Program-made: the position numbers and the translations under genes
The notes under the pieces: model-generated
Database searches by the model: none
What the model was told of the DNA's origin: nothing
Seen by the model: only the letters and a program-made list of their open reading frames with translations
Source of the DNA: CAYMLL01 sp964390645
GTDB taxonomy: Bacteria; Planctomycetota; UBA8108
Direction of reading: 5' to 3'
DNA length: 64,000 nucleotides
Assembly (NCBI GenBank): GCA_964390645.1
Contig: CAYMLL010000005.1
Coordinates: forward strand, 1-64,000
Shown here: positions 37,872-49,416 of the stretch, piece by piece
Layout of the letters: each line of letters opens with the position of its first letter
Numbering within the stretch: position 1 is the stretch's first letter

Positions 37872-40274
37872 GTGAGTCGCACTACCCTGGTTCTGCTGCT
37901 GCTTCTCCTGCTCGCAGGTATCGGCGCCGGTCTCGCGATACGGTCCGGACGGAGCCGATCGGCGAGCCTCGACGGGGTTGCCGAGACGGTCGCCTCGAGG
38001 TCGAGACCTAGCTCGGTGAGCGCAGGGGAGGCCTCGGCATCGTTGGCGGATTCCCGGGAGCAGGCATTCGAGGGGCTCCCCGTCCGGGAGTGGTCGCGTC
38101 GGATCGTGTCGGCCGATCTGGGCGAGCGTCGACGCGCGCTCGAGCAGCTGCGCGGAGGCGGCGAGAAGGCCGTGCCGGTCCTTGCGGCGCTCTTCCTCGA
38201 CGCCAGCGCCGATGTCCGGGAGAGCGCACAGGACGTCGTCGCGCGCATCGGCCCGCCGGCGGTGCCCTTGATGATCCGGCTCGCGCGTGACGAGGATCTC
38301 ACGGCGCGCTTTCACGCCGTATCGGTGATCGGCGATCTCGTGCCGGACGATGCGGGCGCGCTCGAGGTGCTGATCGAGCGCCTCGATGATGTCGATGAGC
38401 GGGTGATCAGCGAAGCGGCCTGGGCCGTCGCCGCTTTTCGCGAGCGCGCTGCTCCAGCTACACGAGCGCTCGTCAGGCTGCTCGATCACGAGGTGCCGCT
38501 GATCCGCATCTACGCGGCCGGCGGGCTCGCTTCGATCGGGCCGAAGGCAAGGTCCGCCGTGACCCGGTTGATCGACGCGCTCGCGGATCCCGACGAGGGG
38601 GTTCGCCGCTGCGCGGCCGAGGCCCTGACCTCGTTTGGTCCCCACGCGGTTGCGGCCGTGGCGGCGCTCGCCTCGGCGCTCCGCGACCACAACGTTCACG
38701 TGCAGGTCTGCGCCGCCGGAGCTCTCGGCAGCATCGGGCCGGCGGCCGCGTCGGCCGTCGCCGATCTGCGTCGCTCGCTCGGGGATCCGGCGGTGGCGCA
38801 CGAGGCTGCCTGGGCGATCGAGAGGATCACCGGCGACCGTGTCGAGGTTCCGGCGACCGCGAGCAGTGTCCACGATGTCCTGACGCGGGCCGATTCGCCC
38901 GGTCCGGGGCAGTGGCCGATGTTCGGGCGCACCGCGGACCGCAACGCAGTGTCGCCTGCGAAGGGGCTCGTCGATCGGTGGGACATCGACACGGGTGAGA
39001 ACGTGCTGTGGTCCGCGCGACTCGGCGACGTCACCTACGGCAGCCCGGTCGTGTCGGCCGGGGCGATACTGGTGGGGACCGACAACGCGTTGCGACGCAA
39101 TCGGTCGGCCGTCGAGGAGTGCGGCGTGCTGCTGGCGCTGAACGCGGCGGACGGAGCGCTGCTGTGGCAGGATCTGGCGCCCGACCTCGGTCGTGGACTG
39201 CGCGAGTTCCTCGTACCCGTGACCTCCAGCTCGCCGCTCGTGGAGGGCGCGCGGCTCTACTACATGACTGCGCAGTGTCAGCTCCGCTGCCTCGACGTCG
39301 AGGACTTCCGCGACGATGAGAACGACGGCGTCTTCACCGATGAAGAGCACGTCGGGCCCATCGCGGCCGATATCATCTGGGAGCTCGATGTCAGCGCCGA
39401 CCTCGGGGTCTTTCCGCATGAGGCGGCGAACTGCTCGGTCGTTTCGGCCGGCGACCTGCTGATGGTCTGCACGTCCAACGGTGTGGACGAGGCGCACACG
39501 AACGTGCCCGCACCGCGTGCCCCGAGCTTCATCGGTGTCGAGAAGACGACGGGTCTGGTTGCCTGGCGTGCCGTCGGGCCCGGCGAGAACATCCTCCACG
39601 GACAGTGGAGCAGCCCTGCGGTCGCCCGGGTCAGCGGGAAGGTCCAGGCCTTCTTCGGTGGGGGCGACGGCTGGCTTCACGCTCTCGACGCGGCGACCGG
39701 ACGCGAGGTCTGGCGCTACGACGGCAACCCGAAGGAGGCCGAGTGGCGACCCAGCGGCGATATCGAGGGCGTGCTCTTCCGCAACTCGATCGTCGCATGT
39801 CCCGTCTACCACGAAGGTCTCGTTTACCTGGCGATGGGACAGGATCCCGAGCACGGTCACGGTCGCGGTCTCGTACACGCGATCGATCCGCGCGGCCGCG
39901 GCGACGTGACCGCGAGTCGTGTCGTCTGGAAGTACGAGGATGTCGGCCGCTCGATCACCACACCGGTGATCCGGGACGGTCTGATGTACCTGGGGGACTA
40001 CAACGGCTTCGTCCACTGCATCGATATCGAGACCGGTGAGCGAGTCTGGCGCCACGACTTGCTCGCGGGCGTCTGGGGCGGTCTCCTGGTCGCGGACGGG
40101 AAGGTCTACGTCGGTGATGAGGAGGGTACCGTGACGGTCTTCCGCGAGGGCCGCCGCAAGGAGATCCTCGCGACGATGAGCATGGACTCGGCGATCCACT
40201 GCTCCCCGGTCGCTGTCGGCGCGGTCATCTACATCGCGACGTCGCGGATGCTGTGGGCGCTGGGGTCCAGATAG
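37872..40274 (+). CDS. HEAT-repeat / PQQ-type beta-propeller fusion protein, membrane-anchored or exported
   Basis: The product has 800 residues from GTG 37872. An N-terminal helix (TLVLLLLLLLAGIGAGLAI) is a signal anchor or signal peptide. Residues about 60-320 are HEAT repeats with recurring alpha-pairs such as 'VPVLAALFLDASADVRESA', 'LIRIYAAGGLASIGPKA' and 'EGVRRCAAEALTSFGPHA'. Residues 340-800 form a PQQ-like propeller with blades such as 'WPMFGRTADRNA', 'GVLLALNAADGALLWQD', 'LHALDAATGREVW' and 'VHCIDIETGERVWRHD'. Both parts are protein-interaction scaffolds, so it may organise an extracytoplasmic complex. It is 7 bp behind the acylase gene and likely co-transcribed, which hints at a shared task. 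A short charged insertion with 'DDENDGVFTDEEH' could bind calcium; that is inference. Confidence 0.85.
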   Translation: MSRTTLVLLLLLLLAGIGAGLAIRSGRSRSASLDGVAETVASRSRPSSVSAGEASASLADSREQAFEGLPVREWSRRIVSADLGERRRALEQLRGGGEKAVPVLAALFLDASADVRESAQDVVARIGPPAVPLMIRLARDEDLTARFHAVSVIGDLVPDDAGALEVLIERLDDVDERVISEAAWAVAAFRERAAPATRALVRLLDHEVPLIRIYAAGGLASIGPKARSAVTRLIDALADPDEGVRRCAAEALTSFGPHAVAAVAALASALRDHNVHVQVCAAGALGSIGPAAASAVADLRRSLGDPAVAHEAAWAIERITGDRVEVPATASSVHDVLTRADSPGPGQWPMFGRTADRNAVSPAKGLVDRWDIDTGENVLWSARLGDVTYGSPVVSAGAILVGTDNALRRNRSAVEECGVLLALNAADGALLWQDLAPDLGRGLREFLVPVTSSSPLVEGARLYYMTAQCQLRCLDVEDFRDDENDGVFTDEEHVGPIAADIIWELDVSADLGVFPHEAANCSVVSAGDLLMVCTSNGVDEAHTNVPAPRAPSFIGVEKTTGLVAWRAVGPGENILHGQWSSPAVARVSGKVQAFFGGGDGWLHALDAATGREVWRYDGNPKEAEWRPSGDIEGVLFRNSIVACPVYHEGLVYLAMGQDPEHGHGRGLVHAIDPRGRGDVTASRVVWKYEDVGRSITTPVIRDGLMYLGDYNGFVHCIDIETGERVWRHDLLAGVWGGLLVADGKVYVGDEEGTVTVFREGRRKEILATMSMDSAIHCSPVAVGAVIYIATSRMLWALGSR

Positions 40275-40586
40275 CGCCCCCCGCCGGGCGGTCGGCCGTA
40301 ACGTGACACCGGCTTCTCGTGCCGGATTGCCACCGGCAGCGCGTGAGGAGCTCCGTGTGGGGCCGCATCTCGCCGCTTCCGGAGCGTCCCTCGCAGGACT
40401 TGCCGTGTCCCGGACGCGGTTCGCAGGGTCAACACCAGCGGGAGCAAGAGGCCGTGCGCCGGTGAATCGCGGGCAGCGGATCGGCGTGATCTGCAGGCTG
40501 TCCGGAGGCGTGACGTGGATGTCGGAGCCGCTGGTCGACGAGGCGTGTCATCGACCGTCGCTCCGGGGTCGGCACGGGTTCGCGCG
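40275..40586. other. 312-bp intergenic region between convergent genes
   Basis: It lies between the HEAT-propeller gene (+) and the symporter gene (-). Overlapping short inverted repeats of ccggc/gccgg occur at 40309-40338 and could form a weak terminator. A 95-codon plus-strand frame here has no signal, no recognisable domain and poor codon character; I do not call it. Confidence 0.5.
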
Positions 40587-42245
40587 CTAGGCCCTGGGGT
40601 CCGAGCCGGCCTCCGCGAACGCGTTTTTCCGTGCAGCTTGTGGGGCTCGCGTGAAGCGGCTGACGATCGCGAAGACCGTGACGTTGCCGACGAGCGCGAA
40701 GGTCCCGAGATCGACGTTGGCCTTGATCCTGTCGACGAGCTCCGCGAGCCCCGGGGCGGAGAGCGTGCCCTGGAAGACGACCGTGAAGAGCGGCGTGAAG
40801 AGAAGGAGGGTCACGAGTCCGGTGATGATCCCCGCGATCGCTCCGGCGCGAGTGCCACGTCGGATGAAGAGCATGTCGATGGTCACCGGCAGCAGCTGCG
40901 TGGAGAAGGAGATCGCCAGCAGCCCCATCAGAGCGATCATCGCGAAGGGCTTGAATCCCGAGCTCGACTCCTGGATCTCCATCAGGAGCATGGCGGCAGC
41001 CGTGGCGACAACGATGACGGCACGACCGACCCAGGTTCGCTCCCTGCCGGTCGAGTCGGGGCGGATGTACCTGGCGTAGATGTCGCGTGTGAAGACGGCG
41101 CTCAGCGCGTGGAGGTTGCTGTCAGCCGTGCTCATCGACGCGGCCATCACCGCCACGCAGATCAGCGCGGCGAGAAAGATACCGAGAACGCCGAGGAGCT
41201 CGGGGAGGTGATTGCGCAGCACGATGACGAGAATGAGATCGAAGCGCTTGCCCTCGGGGTCGACGAGCTCGTGCGTCCGGATGCCCTCTGCCGTGCTCTC
41301 GATGGGATAGAGCGCCTGCCCTGCGAGGCCGACGAGCATGACACCGAAGAGGAAGCAGATCGGCAGCACCGTTCCGAAGATGAGCGCGCTGCGGCGCAGC
41401 GTGGTCGATGAGCGGGCCGAGTAGAATCGCATCCATTGTGCCGGCTGGATCATCGAGCCGATCGACGCGAAGGCGCAGACCGTCAGCATCTTTTCGGGTG
41501 GCCAGGTCCCGCTCGTCCCCGGCGCCGAGAGCGAGCTCGGCGGCAGGCTCGCGATGCTGTCGAGGAACCCGCTGACGCCGCCGAGGGCTGACACCGCCGC
41601 GGCGCCCGCGAGGAGCATGCCGCCGACGAGGAGCGAGCCCTGGATCACGTCCGTCCAGGCGACGCTGCGCATGCCGCCGACCATCACGTAGAGCATCGTG
41701 ATCACGGCGAGCGTGGTGGCGCCGATCGCGAACGCGTTCTCGTTGTCGGGGAACATGGCGCGCGAGATCAGCCCGCCGGCGCTCACCTGGATCAGCACGT
41801 ACGGGATGGCGTAGAGGAGACCGACCAGAGCCACGAGGATGCGGAGCGCCGAGCTGTCATCGTAGTAGTCGCTGACCATGTCGCCGGGGGTCACGTGGCC
41901 GCGACGAAGGCCGATGCGACGGATCCGGTTGCCGAGCACGAACACCGCGACGGCGCCGACGGGGACGTTGAGCGCGAAGAGCGCGAAGATCACCCCGTCC
42001 TTGTAGACGATGCCCGGAGCGCCGAGCAGCGCGAAGGAGCTGAAGAAGGTCGCCATGATCGTCAGGGACGAGACGATCCACCCCTGGCCGCGTCCGGCGA
42101 GGTAGTAGTCCTCCTCGCTGTCGGTTCCACGTCGGTAGCCCAGCCAGCCGAGCCACATGAGCAAGAGGAGGTAGGCACCGAGGACGCAGAGTCCGATGGT
42201 GGCGAAGGGCGTGGTCGAGCCGGTCGCTGCGAGCAGTCTCGCCAC
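40587..42245 (-). CDS. Sodium:solute symporter (SSS family)
   Basis: The product has 552 residues, beginning at GTG (complement of 42243-42245). It has about 12-13 hydrophobic helices. SSS hallmarks include 'DYYLAGRGQGWIVSSLTIMA' near helix 2, 'TFFSSFALLGAPG', 'VMVGGMRSVAWTDVIQG' and 'AASMSTADSNLHALSA' in the late helix with the Na-site-like Ser/Thr residues. The family couples Na+ influx to uptake of sugars, amino acids, pantothenate or carboxylates; specificity cannot be told. It follows its small partner gene by 3 bp. The pairing of a two-helix protein with an SSS transporter is known from several monocarboxylate and pantothenate systems, so a similar organic-acid substrate is a guess. Confidence 0.9.
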   Translation of the reverse strand: MARLLAATGSTTPFATIGLCVLGAYLLLLMWLGWLGYRRGTDSEEDYYLAGRGQGWIVSSLTIMATFFSSFALLGAPGIVYKDGVIFALFALNVPVGAVAVFVLGNRIRRIGLRRGHVTPGDMVSDYYDDSSALRILVALVGLLYAIPYVLIQVSAGGLISRAMFPDNENAFAIGATTLAVITMLYVMVGGMRSVAWTDVIQGSLLVGGMLLAGAAAVSALGGVSGFLDSIASLPPSSLSAPGTSGTWPPEKMLTVCAFASIGSMIQPAQWMRFYSARSSTTLRRSALIFGTVLPICFLFGVMLVGLAGQALYPIESTAEGIRTHELVDPEGKRFDLILVIVLRNHLPELLGVLGIFLAALICVAVMAASMSTADSNLHALSAVFTRDIYARYIRPDSTGRERTWVGRAVIVVATAAAMLLMEIQESSSGFKPFAMIALMGLLAISFSTQLLPVTIDMLFIRRGTRAGAIAGIITGLVTLLLFTPLFTVVFQGTLSAPGLAELVDRIKANVDLGTFALVGNVTVFAIVSRFTRAPQAARKNAFAEAGSDPRA

Positions 42246-42248
42246 GGC

Positions 42249-42497
42249 TCAGCTCTCCTCGTCGGGCCACAGAGTCGTGCAGGCGACGACGATGACGGCC
42301 GCCTGCACTCCGAACCACAACAGGCCCCAGGCGTAGAGCACGGGAAGCCCCAGAAGGGTCGGGGTCGGTCCGGCGTGCTCCGGCCCCGGATCGACGAGTC
42401 GCATGCCAGGGCCGGCGCCCATGAGGAGGGCGGTGAGGAAGAGCGCCGTCAGGACGATTCGGAGACGGCGTCTGGCGGTGGCGGCGTCCCGCGACAT
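42249..42497 (-). CDS. Small two-helix membrane protein (DUF3311-like), symporter partner
   Basis: The product has 82 residues from ATG (complement of 42495-42497). Two hydrophobic helices are visible: 'IVLTALFLTALLMGAGP' and 'LYAWGLLWFGVQAAVIVVA', with 'GLPVLYAWGLLW' between and the C-terminus ending in DEES. Length and the 'LxGLPxxYxWxLLW' pattern fit the DUF3311-type proteins encoded just upstream of SSS transporters. It probably stabilises or regulates the symporter 3 bp downstream. The ATG lies 6 nt from a TATGCT with a TTTACC 17 bp further upstream, so the transcript may be leaderless. Confidence 0.75.
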   Translation of the reverse strand: MSRDAATARRRLRIVLTALFLTALLMGAGPGMRLVDPGPEHAGPTPTLLGLPVLYAWGLLWFGVQAAVIVVACTTLWPDEES

Positions 42498-42503
42498 GCC
42501 GTG

Positions 42504-42532
42504 AGCATAGTCGGTCGCGGACCGTCGGTAAA
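42504..42532 (-). promoter_or_regulatory. Promoter TTTACC-17-TATGCT for the symporter operon
   Basis: On the minus strand, TTTACC (complement of 42527-42532), 17 bp, TATGCT (complement of 42504-42509), four of six consensus bases in each box. It ends 6 nt before the ATG, which implies a leaderless or near-leaderless mRNA. Confidence 0.45.
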
Positions 42533-42670
42533 GTGGCTGTGTCGCCCCCGCCGCCCGCCGCTTTTTCTGGCCCTTGGGTGATTTGACCGCGCTCTTCCGG
42601 GGGGCTCCGTTACTCTGTTGCCCCCCTTCCGTCCGATGAACAGGAAGTCACCCGTGGAGTCGTCCCCCTC

Positions 42671-43966
42671 ATGAGCGAGCAGGCCGCCTGGAGTCACCCG
42701 GACCGCGATCGGTTGACCTTTCTCGACGACGTCGAGGCGTTCGAGACCGTGCCGTCGGGCAGCTTCCCGGACGACGGTCGGAGCGAGGAGATCATCGCGC
42801 TCCACGAGGGCCGCATCGTCGTCGACGCGATTCACTCCGGCGATGTCATTCCCCGGGAGTTCCGGGATTCGATCCGGCGTGCGGGTCACGACGATGTGGT
42901 CACCGAACGCTACGTGGTGGAGAAGGACTGGGGTGCCGACCACCTGGCTCACGAGGTCGCGCGTCAGCTGCGTCTGCCCGCGTCGTATCGCGTCAGCGTG
43001 GCGCGAGCGATCCTCGATTTCGGCCGCTTTCCCGGAACGAGTCGTCGCGGCTTGACGCACATGCATCGCTTTGCGATCAACAGTCCCTTCGCCGAGTGTC
43101 TGAGCCACGCCGAGAAGCGTCACCTGCTCGAGAGGTACTACGACTCGATCTCCGAGCGTATCGATGACGCCGTGCGTGACAAGCATATCAAGCTGTCGAT
43201 TCACAGCTACGACCGCTTCAACCCGCTGCCACGTTCCGATCGCTGGACTCTTCCTGCGGCTGACGGTGAGCGTGTCGGCACGGAGCGACCCCTGGTCAGC
43301 CTGGTCTCCGGGTCGCACGGCTATCACAACGAGACGGAGATGCCCTACGGCGTCTTCGACGAGCTCTTTCCGGACGAGCTCGGGGAGCTGACCGCTGACC
43401 GCAAGCTGACCGCGCGCATCCTCCTCGAGGTCGCGAACGCGGGTCTCTCCGTGACACACAACCATCCCTACCTGCTGCCGGAGGGGAGCGTCGAGGTGCG
43501 CTCGCAGGTGTGGTTCTTCTTCGACTACCTCCGCAAGCGATTCGAGGCCGCCCATCCCGAGATGACGGGTGATGCGGGATACCGCCGGGTCTGGGCGATG
43601 CTCCTCGACACCAACCTGCGGCGCTCCGACAGCGAGGTCCTGCGCAGCTACCTGCACGGCTTTCGCAAGGCGCCGAGGGGCATGGATGCGGAGTGCGAGC
43701 ACGCGGGCGTCGCCTACGGTGCGATTCGCGACTTCACCGAGAGCAACGGCGACTCCATCCTGCGGGAGTACCGGCACCGGGCCCGCACCGGGCGGCCGAG
43801 CTCTCTGGTCATCGAGGTGCGCAAGGACTTCCTCTGGCGTTTCGAGGACGAGCGCAAGATTTTCGACCCCACCCGGGGCGCGGCAGGGCTGATTCGAGAG
43901 AATGTCGACCGGGCGGCGAGGCTCCTCGCGGACGCCGTACTCACCTACCTGCGCGACGATTGCTGA
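42671..43966 (+). CDS. N-formylglutamate amidohydrolase-like zinc hydrolase
   Basis: The product has 431 residues from ATG 42671. Several blocks match the N-formylglutamate amidohydrolase family in order: an early His-Ser-Gly in 'DAIHSGDVIPREF', 'VTERYVVEKDWGADHLAHEV', 'VARAILDFGRFPG', 'LERYYDSISERID' and 'IKLSIHSYDRFNP', where the His would be metal-binding. The C-terminal 'LLEVANAGLSVTHNHPYLLP' may supply further ligands. The family releases formate or hydrolyses acyl-glutamate in histidine degradation, but there are no hut genes nearby, so the substrate is uncertain. The protein is longer than the usual roughly 270-residue members, mostly by a C-terminal extension. No signal peptide. It is divergent from the symporter operon, with 173 bp between, which might link the two. 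Confidence 0.65.
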   Translation: MSEQAAWSHPDRDRLTFLDDVEAFETVPSGSFPDDGRSEEIIALHEGRIVVDAIHSGDVIPREFRDSIRRAGHDDVVTERYVVEKDWGADHLAHEVARQLRLPASYRVSVARAILDFGRFPGTSRRGLTHMHRFAINSPFAECLSHAEKRHLLERYYDSISERIDDAVRDKHIKLSIHSYDRFNPLPRSDRWTLPAADGERVGTERPLVSLVSGSHGYHNETEMPYGVFDELFPDELGELTADRKLTARILLEVANAGLSVTHNHPYLLPEGSVEVRSQVWFFFDYLRKRFEAAHPEMTGDAGYRRVWAMLLDTNLRRSDSEVLRSYLHGFRKAPRGMDAECEHAGVAYGAIRDFTESNGDSILREYRHRARTGRPSSLVIEVRKDFLWRFEDERKIFDPTRGAAGLIRENVDRAARLLADAVLTYLRDDC

Positions 43967-44046
43967 AGGGGGCGTCAGCCGGTTGAAGGGGCCCATCCGG
44001 CGGGAGAGCCCCCGTTTCGCAGCCGGGACACTTCTTCGACCGGCCG

Positions 44047-44592
44047 CTATTCGAGAAGCATCTTCGCCGTCGTCGACCAGACACCGAAGGCCTCAGCGCC
44101 GAAGAGCACGAAGCGGATCTCCGTGAGGCTTCCGGCGTGAGCTCGGCATGTCTTGATCGACAGCGGCGCGGCTTCCTCGGGCGGGTACCCGTAGACGCCG
44201 CAGGAGATGGCCGGGAACGCGATCGAGCGCAGGCCGTGCCGGTTCGCGAGCTCGAGCGAGGAGCGGTGGGCCGACTCGAGCAGCGGTCCGGAGTCCTCGG
44301 CCGATCTGTAGACGGGCCCGACGGTGTGAATGACGTGGGCCGACGGCAGCCGGAAGCTCGCGGTGAGGCGTGCCTCCCCGGTGGGGCAGCGGACGCCCGG
44401 GCGCACCTGCGGGAGAGCGCGGCAGGCCTCCACCAGCTCCGGCCCTGCGGCCCGGTGGATGGCACCGTCGACGCCGCCCCCTCCGAGCATGCGCTCGTTC
44501 GCGGCGTTGACGATGGCATCCGCCTCCACCCGCGTCAGGTCGCCTTCCTGGACCACGAGGGCACAGCTGCCGGTGAGCCGGAGTCGCTCCAT
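44047..44592 (-). CDS. Macro-domain (MacroD-type) ADP-ribose hydrolase
   Basis: The product has 181 residues, from ATG (complement of 44590-44592) to TAG at 44047-44049. It is a stand-alone macro domain. The binding-site motifs are present: 'EADAIVNAANERMLGGGGV' and 'DGAIHRAAG' at the front, and 'FPAISCGVYGYPPEEAAPL' for the second ligand loop. 'VIHTVGPVY' is also typical. MacroD enzymes remove ADP-ribose from acidic residues or deacetylate O-acetyl-ADP-ribose. It is cytoplasmic. The open frame continues upstream to 45519, but only the part after this ATG resembles the family. It is divergent from the HD protein gene (144 bp). Confidence 0.9.
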   Translation of the reverse strand: MERLRLTGSCALVVQEGDLTRVEADAIVNAANERMLGGGGVDGAIHRAAGPELVEACRALPQVRPGVRCPTGEARLTASFRLPSAHVIHTVGPVYRSAEDSGPLLESAHRSSLELANRHGLRSIAFPAISCGVYGYPPEEAAPLSIKTCRAHAGSLTEIRFVLFGAEAFGVWSTTAKMLLE

Positions 44593-44699
44593 CGTCTCAT
44601 GCCGTGTCGCCAGGGGAGTCGTCTCACCCGTGCGGATTGTCTCTGCTCGCGACGGGTCGTGCAAGCCGTGCCGCCCTCCGGAAGCGCACGGCGCGGGGC

Positions 44700-44728
44700 T
44701 TTCCAGGCCTCCGGGGCTCCGATATACT
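44700..44728 (+). promoter_or_regulatory. Promoter TTTCCA-17-TATACT of the HD-domain gene
   Basis: TTTCCA 44700-44705, 17-bp spacer, TATACT 44723-44728, then 8 nt to ATG 44737 with no Shine-Dalgarno. The expected start point coincides with the ATG, so the mRNA is probably leaderless. Confidence 0.55.
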
Positions 44729-44736
44729 CTGCGGCC

Positions 44737-45291
44737 ATGACCATCGAGGAAGCGCGGGCGCTGATGGAGGAGTGGACCGAGAGCCCGGCTCTGCGGATCC
44801 ACATGGAGGCCGTCGCGGCCTGCATGGGGGCGTACGCGAGCCGGCTCGAGCCCGACGGCCACGACCGCTGGGTCATCGCCGGGCTTCTGCACGACTTTGA
44901 CTACGAGAGGCACCCGACGGAGGCGGAGCACCCCTTCGTCGGGGTCGAGCGCCTGCGGTCGCTGGAGGTGGACGAGGAGATCTGCACGGCGATTCTGGGT
45001 CACGCGCAGTACAGCGGGGTGCCCCGCGAGACCCGCATGGCGAAGGCGCTCTTCGCCGTCGACGAGCTGGCCGGCTTCATCGTCGCGTGTGTCAAGGTCC
45101 GGCCGAACGGCATCCGGGATCTTGCGCCGAAGTCCGTCAAGAAGAAGCTCAAGAACGACGCCTTCGCCGCCGCGGTGAGCCGCGATGACATCCGGGTGGG
45201 TACGGAGGAGCTCGGAGTCGACCCGACCGAGCACATCCAGGTCTGCATCGACGCGCTTCGTGCCGTCGCCGGGCGACTGGGGCTCGGATAG
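44737..45291 (+). CDS. HD-domain hydrolase
   Basis: The product has 184 residues from ATG 44737. It is a compact HD-superfamily protein: a helix with 'LRIHMEAVAACMGAYA' supplies the first His, 'VIAGLLHDFDYERHP' carries the HD pair, and 'AILGHAQYSG' and 'ALFAVDELAGFIVAC' match later metal-site and helix elements. Such small HD proteins are metal-dependent phosphohydrolases acting on nucleotides or related compounds; the substrate is unknown. A Lys-rich 'KSVKKKLKNDAFAA' stretch follows. The aconitase gene begins 94 bp downstream. Confidence 0.85.
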   Translation: MTIEEARALMEEWTESPALRIHMEAVAACMGAYASRLEPDGHDRWVIAGLLHDFDYERHPTEAEHPFVGVERLRSLEVDEEICTAILGHAQYSGVPRETRMAKALFAVDELAGFIVACVKVRPNGIRDLAPKSVKKKLKNDAFAAAVSRDDIRVGTEELGVDPTEHIQVCIDALRAVAGRLGLG

Positions 45292-45385
45292 CGTCGGGTA
45301 CACTCGCGGGGTTTCTTCAGCGAACAGCGACAGCGCCCACCAGCGCGGCGCGGCAGAGTACAGCGAACGATCTGACGGAGCATCC

Positions 45386-48103
<2,718 letters not shown>

Positions 48104-48204
48104 CTCGGGCCTGCCTGTGCCACCTGGCTCGAAGGCCGGTGCTCCGTGCCCACGTTCGCGTCCGGGGCTGCGGGTTACCTGCTCGTGACGGCGACCTTCC
48201 GGAG

Positions 48205-48241
48205 AGAGCCCCTCGGTGTCACGGGAGCGATCCTTTTTTTT
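48205..48241 (+). terminator. Possible terminator downstream of the aconitase (T8 run)
   Basis: An imperfect GC-rich stem around 48205-48230 (gcccctcgg...cgggagc) is followed by eight T at 48234-48241. The stem is weak and the T-run lies close to further T-rich sequence, so the call is tentative. Confidence 0.3.
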
Positions 48242-48297
48242 CGCCGGCGCGGTCTGGGTCTTTTCTTTTCCCGTGGCTGGCGGCATTCTGGTTCGCC

Positions 48298-49323
48298 ATG
48301 GAGCCGCTGCGAATCGCCCGCGATCTGATCGCCATCGAGTCGATCACCGGCAACGAGGAGCCGGTCGTCGCGTACCTCGAGTCCGCTCTGCGAGACATGG
48401 GGCTCGACGTCCGTAGCGAGGAGGTCGCTCCGGGCCGCCGCAACCTGATGGCCGGGCCGGAGGGCCCGCGTGTTCTCTTCTGTACGCACACCGACACCGT
48501 GCCGCCGTTCCTGCCCCCGGGCGAGGACGACGAGTTCCTCCACGGCCGCGGCGCCTGCGACACCAAGGGGATCACGGCCGCCTTTCTCGGCGCCGGCGCC
48601 CGGCTGCTCGAGAAGGGCGTGCGCGACTTCGGCTATCTCTTCGTCGTCGGGGAGGAGGTCGACAACGTCGGGGCGATCGTCGCCAATCGCTCGGTGCGCG
48701 CTGACTACATCGTCGTCGGCGAGCCGACCGAGAACCGCCTGGCGATCGGCCACAAGGGCGCGTTCGGTGCGCGCGTCAAGGTCACCGGGACGGCATGCCA
48801 TTCGGCGTATCCGGATCAGGGCGACAGCGCTGTTCACCGGCTGCTGCGCTACCTGGCGCGAGTGGATCAGACCGATTTCGGCTCCAGCGACACCCTCGGC
48901 CCGTCGACGACGAATATCGGCGTGATTTCCGGCGGCGTCGCGCACAACGTGCTCGCTCCCCATGCCGAGGCGCACGTGATGATTCGTGTCGTCAGCGACA
49001 TCGAGGAGCTCGAGTCGCGTTTCCGCGACTGCTTCCTCGATCCGGCGACGGGGCGTCACGACGAGAGGGTGGAGCTGGACATCTACCTGCGCATGCTCAG
49101 TCCGAGGCTCGAGCGTCTCGAGGGCTTCGATGAGACGGTCGTCTCCTACGGCACCGACCTGCCGTTTCTCGTGGATGTCGGCAGGCCGCTCCTCTTCGGT
49201 CCAGGAACGATTCTGGATGCTCACACCGCGACCGAGAAGATCTCGAAAGCGCAGATCTTCGAGGCGATCGATCGTTACGTCGAGATCGCCGAGCACCTGA
49301 TCGCCCGTGATGCGTTGTCGTGA
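48298..49323 (+). CDS. M20-family zinc peptidase/deacylase (DapE/ArgE-like)
   Basis: The product has 341 residues from ATG 48298. The co-catalytic zinc site of M20 enzymes is visible: His64 and Asp66 in 'FCTHTDTVPP', bridging Asp88 in 'GRGACDTKG', Glu119-Glu120 in 'VVGEEVDN', Glu142 in 'VVGEPTENR' and the C-terminal His in 'DAHTATEKIS'. The lid/dimer domain lies between about residues 155 and 265 ('VKVTGTACHSAYPDQGDSA'). The family hydrolyses N-acyl amino acids or succinyl-diaminopimelate; which one cannot be decided from sequence, and no lysine or arginine genes adjoin. No signal peptide. It is slightly shorter than typical 370-residue members. Confidence 0.88.
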   Translation: MEPLRIARDLIAIESITGNEEPVVAYLESALRDMGLDVRSEEVAPGRRNLMAGPEGPRVLFCTHTDTVPPFLPPGEDDEFLHGRGACDTKGITAAFLGAGARLLEKGVRDFGYLFVVGEEVDNVGAIVANRSVRADYIVVGEPTENRLAIGHKGAFGARVKVTGTACHSAYPDQGDSAVHRLLRYLARVDQTDFGSSDTLGPSTTNIGVISGGVAHNVLAPHAEAHVMIRVVSDIEELESRFRDCFLDPATGRHDERVELDIYLRMLSPRLERLEGFDETVVSYGTDLPFLVDVGRPLLFGPGTILDAHTATEKISKAQIFEAIDRYVEIAEHLIARDALS

Positions 49324-49416
49324 GCGCGCGTGAGCTCTCGGTGCTCGTGCGGTGCGATCGGCGCGTCGTCCGGAGAACATGCCGAGGCCCCGGATCGGGA
49401 TGCGGACAGCTCTGCG

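Noticed and set aside
40303..40590. 95-codon plus-strand frame in the convergent intergenic region
   Set aside because: No Shine-Dalgarno, no domain, poor codon character, and it overlaps the symporter gene's end.
42583..42616. TTGACC ... TACTCT as a promoter for the formylglutamate-amidohydrolase-like gene
   Set aside because: The boxes look good separately but the spacing (22 bp) is too long for a sigma70 promoter.
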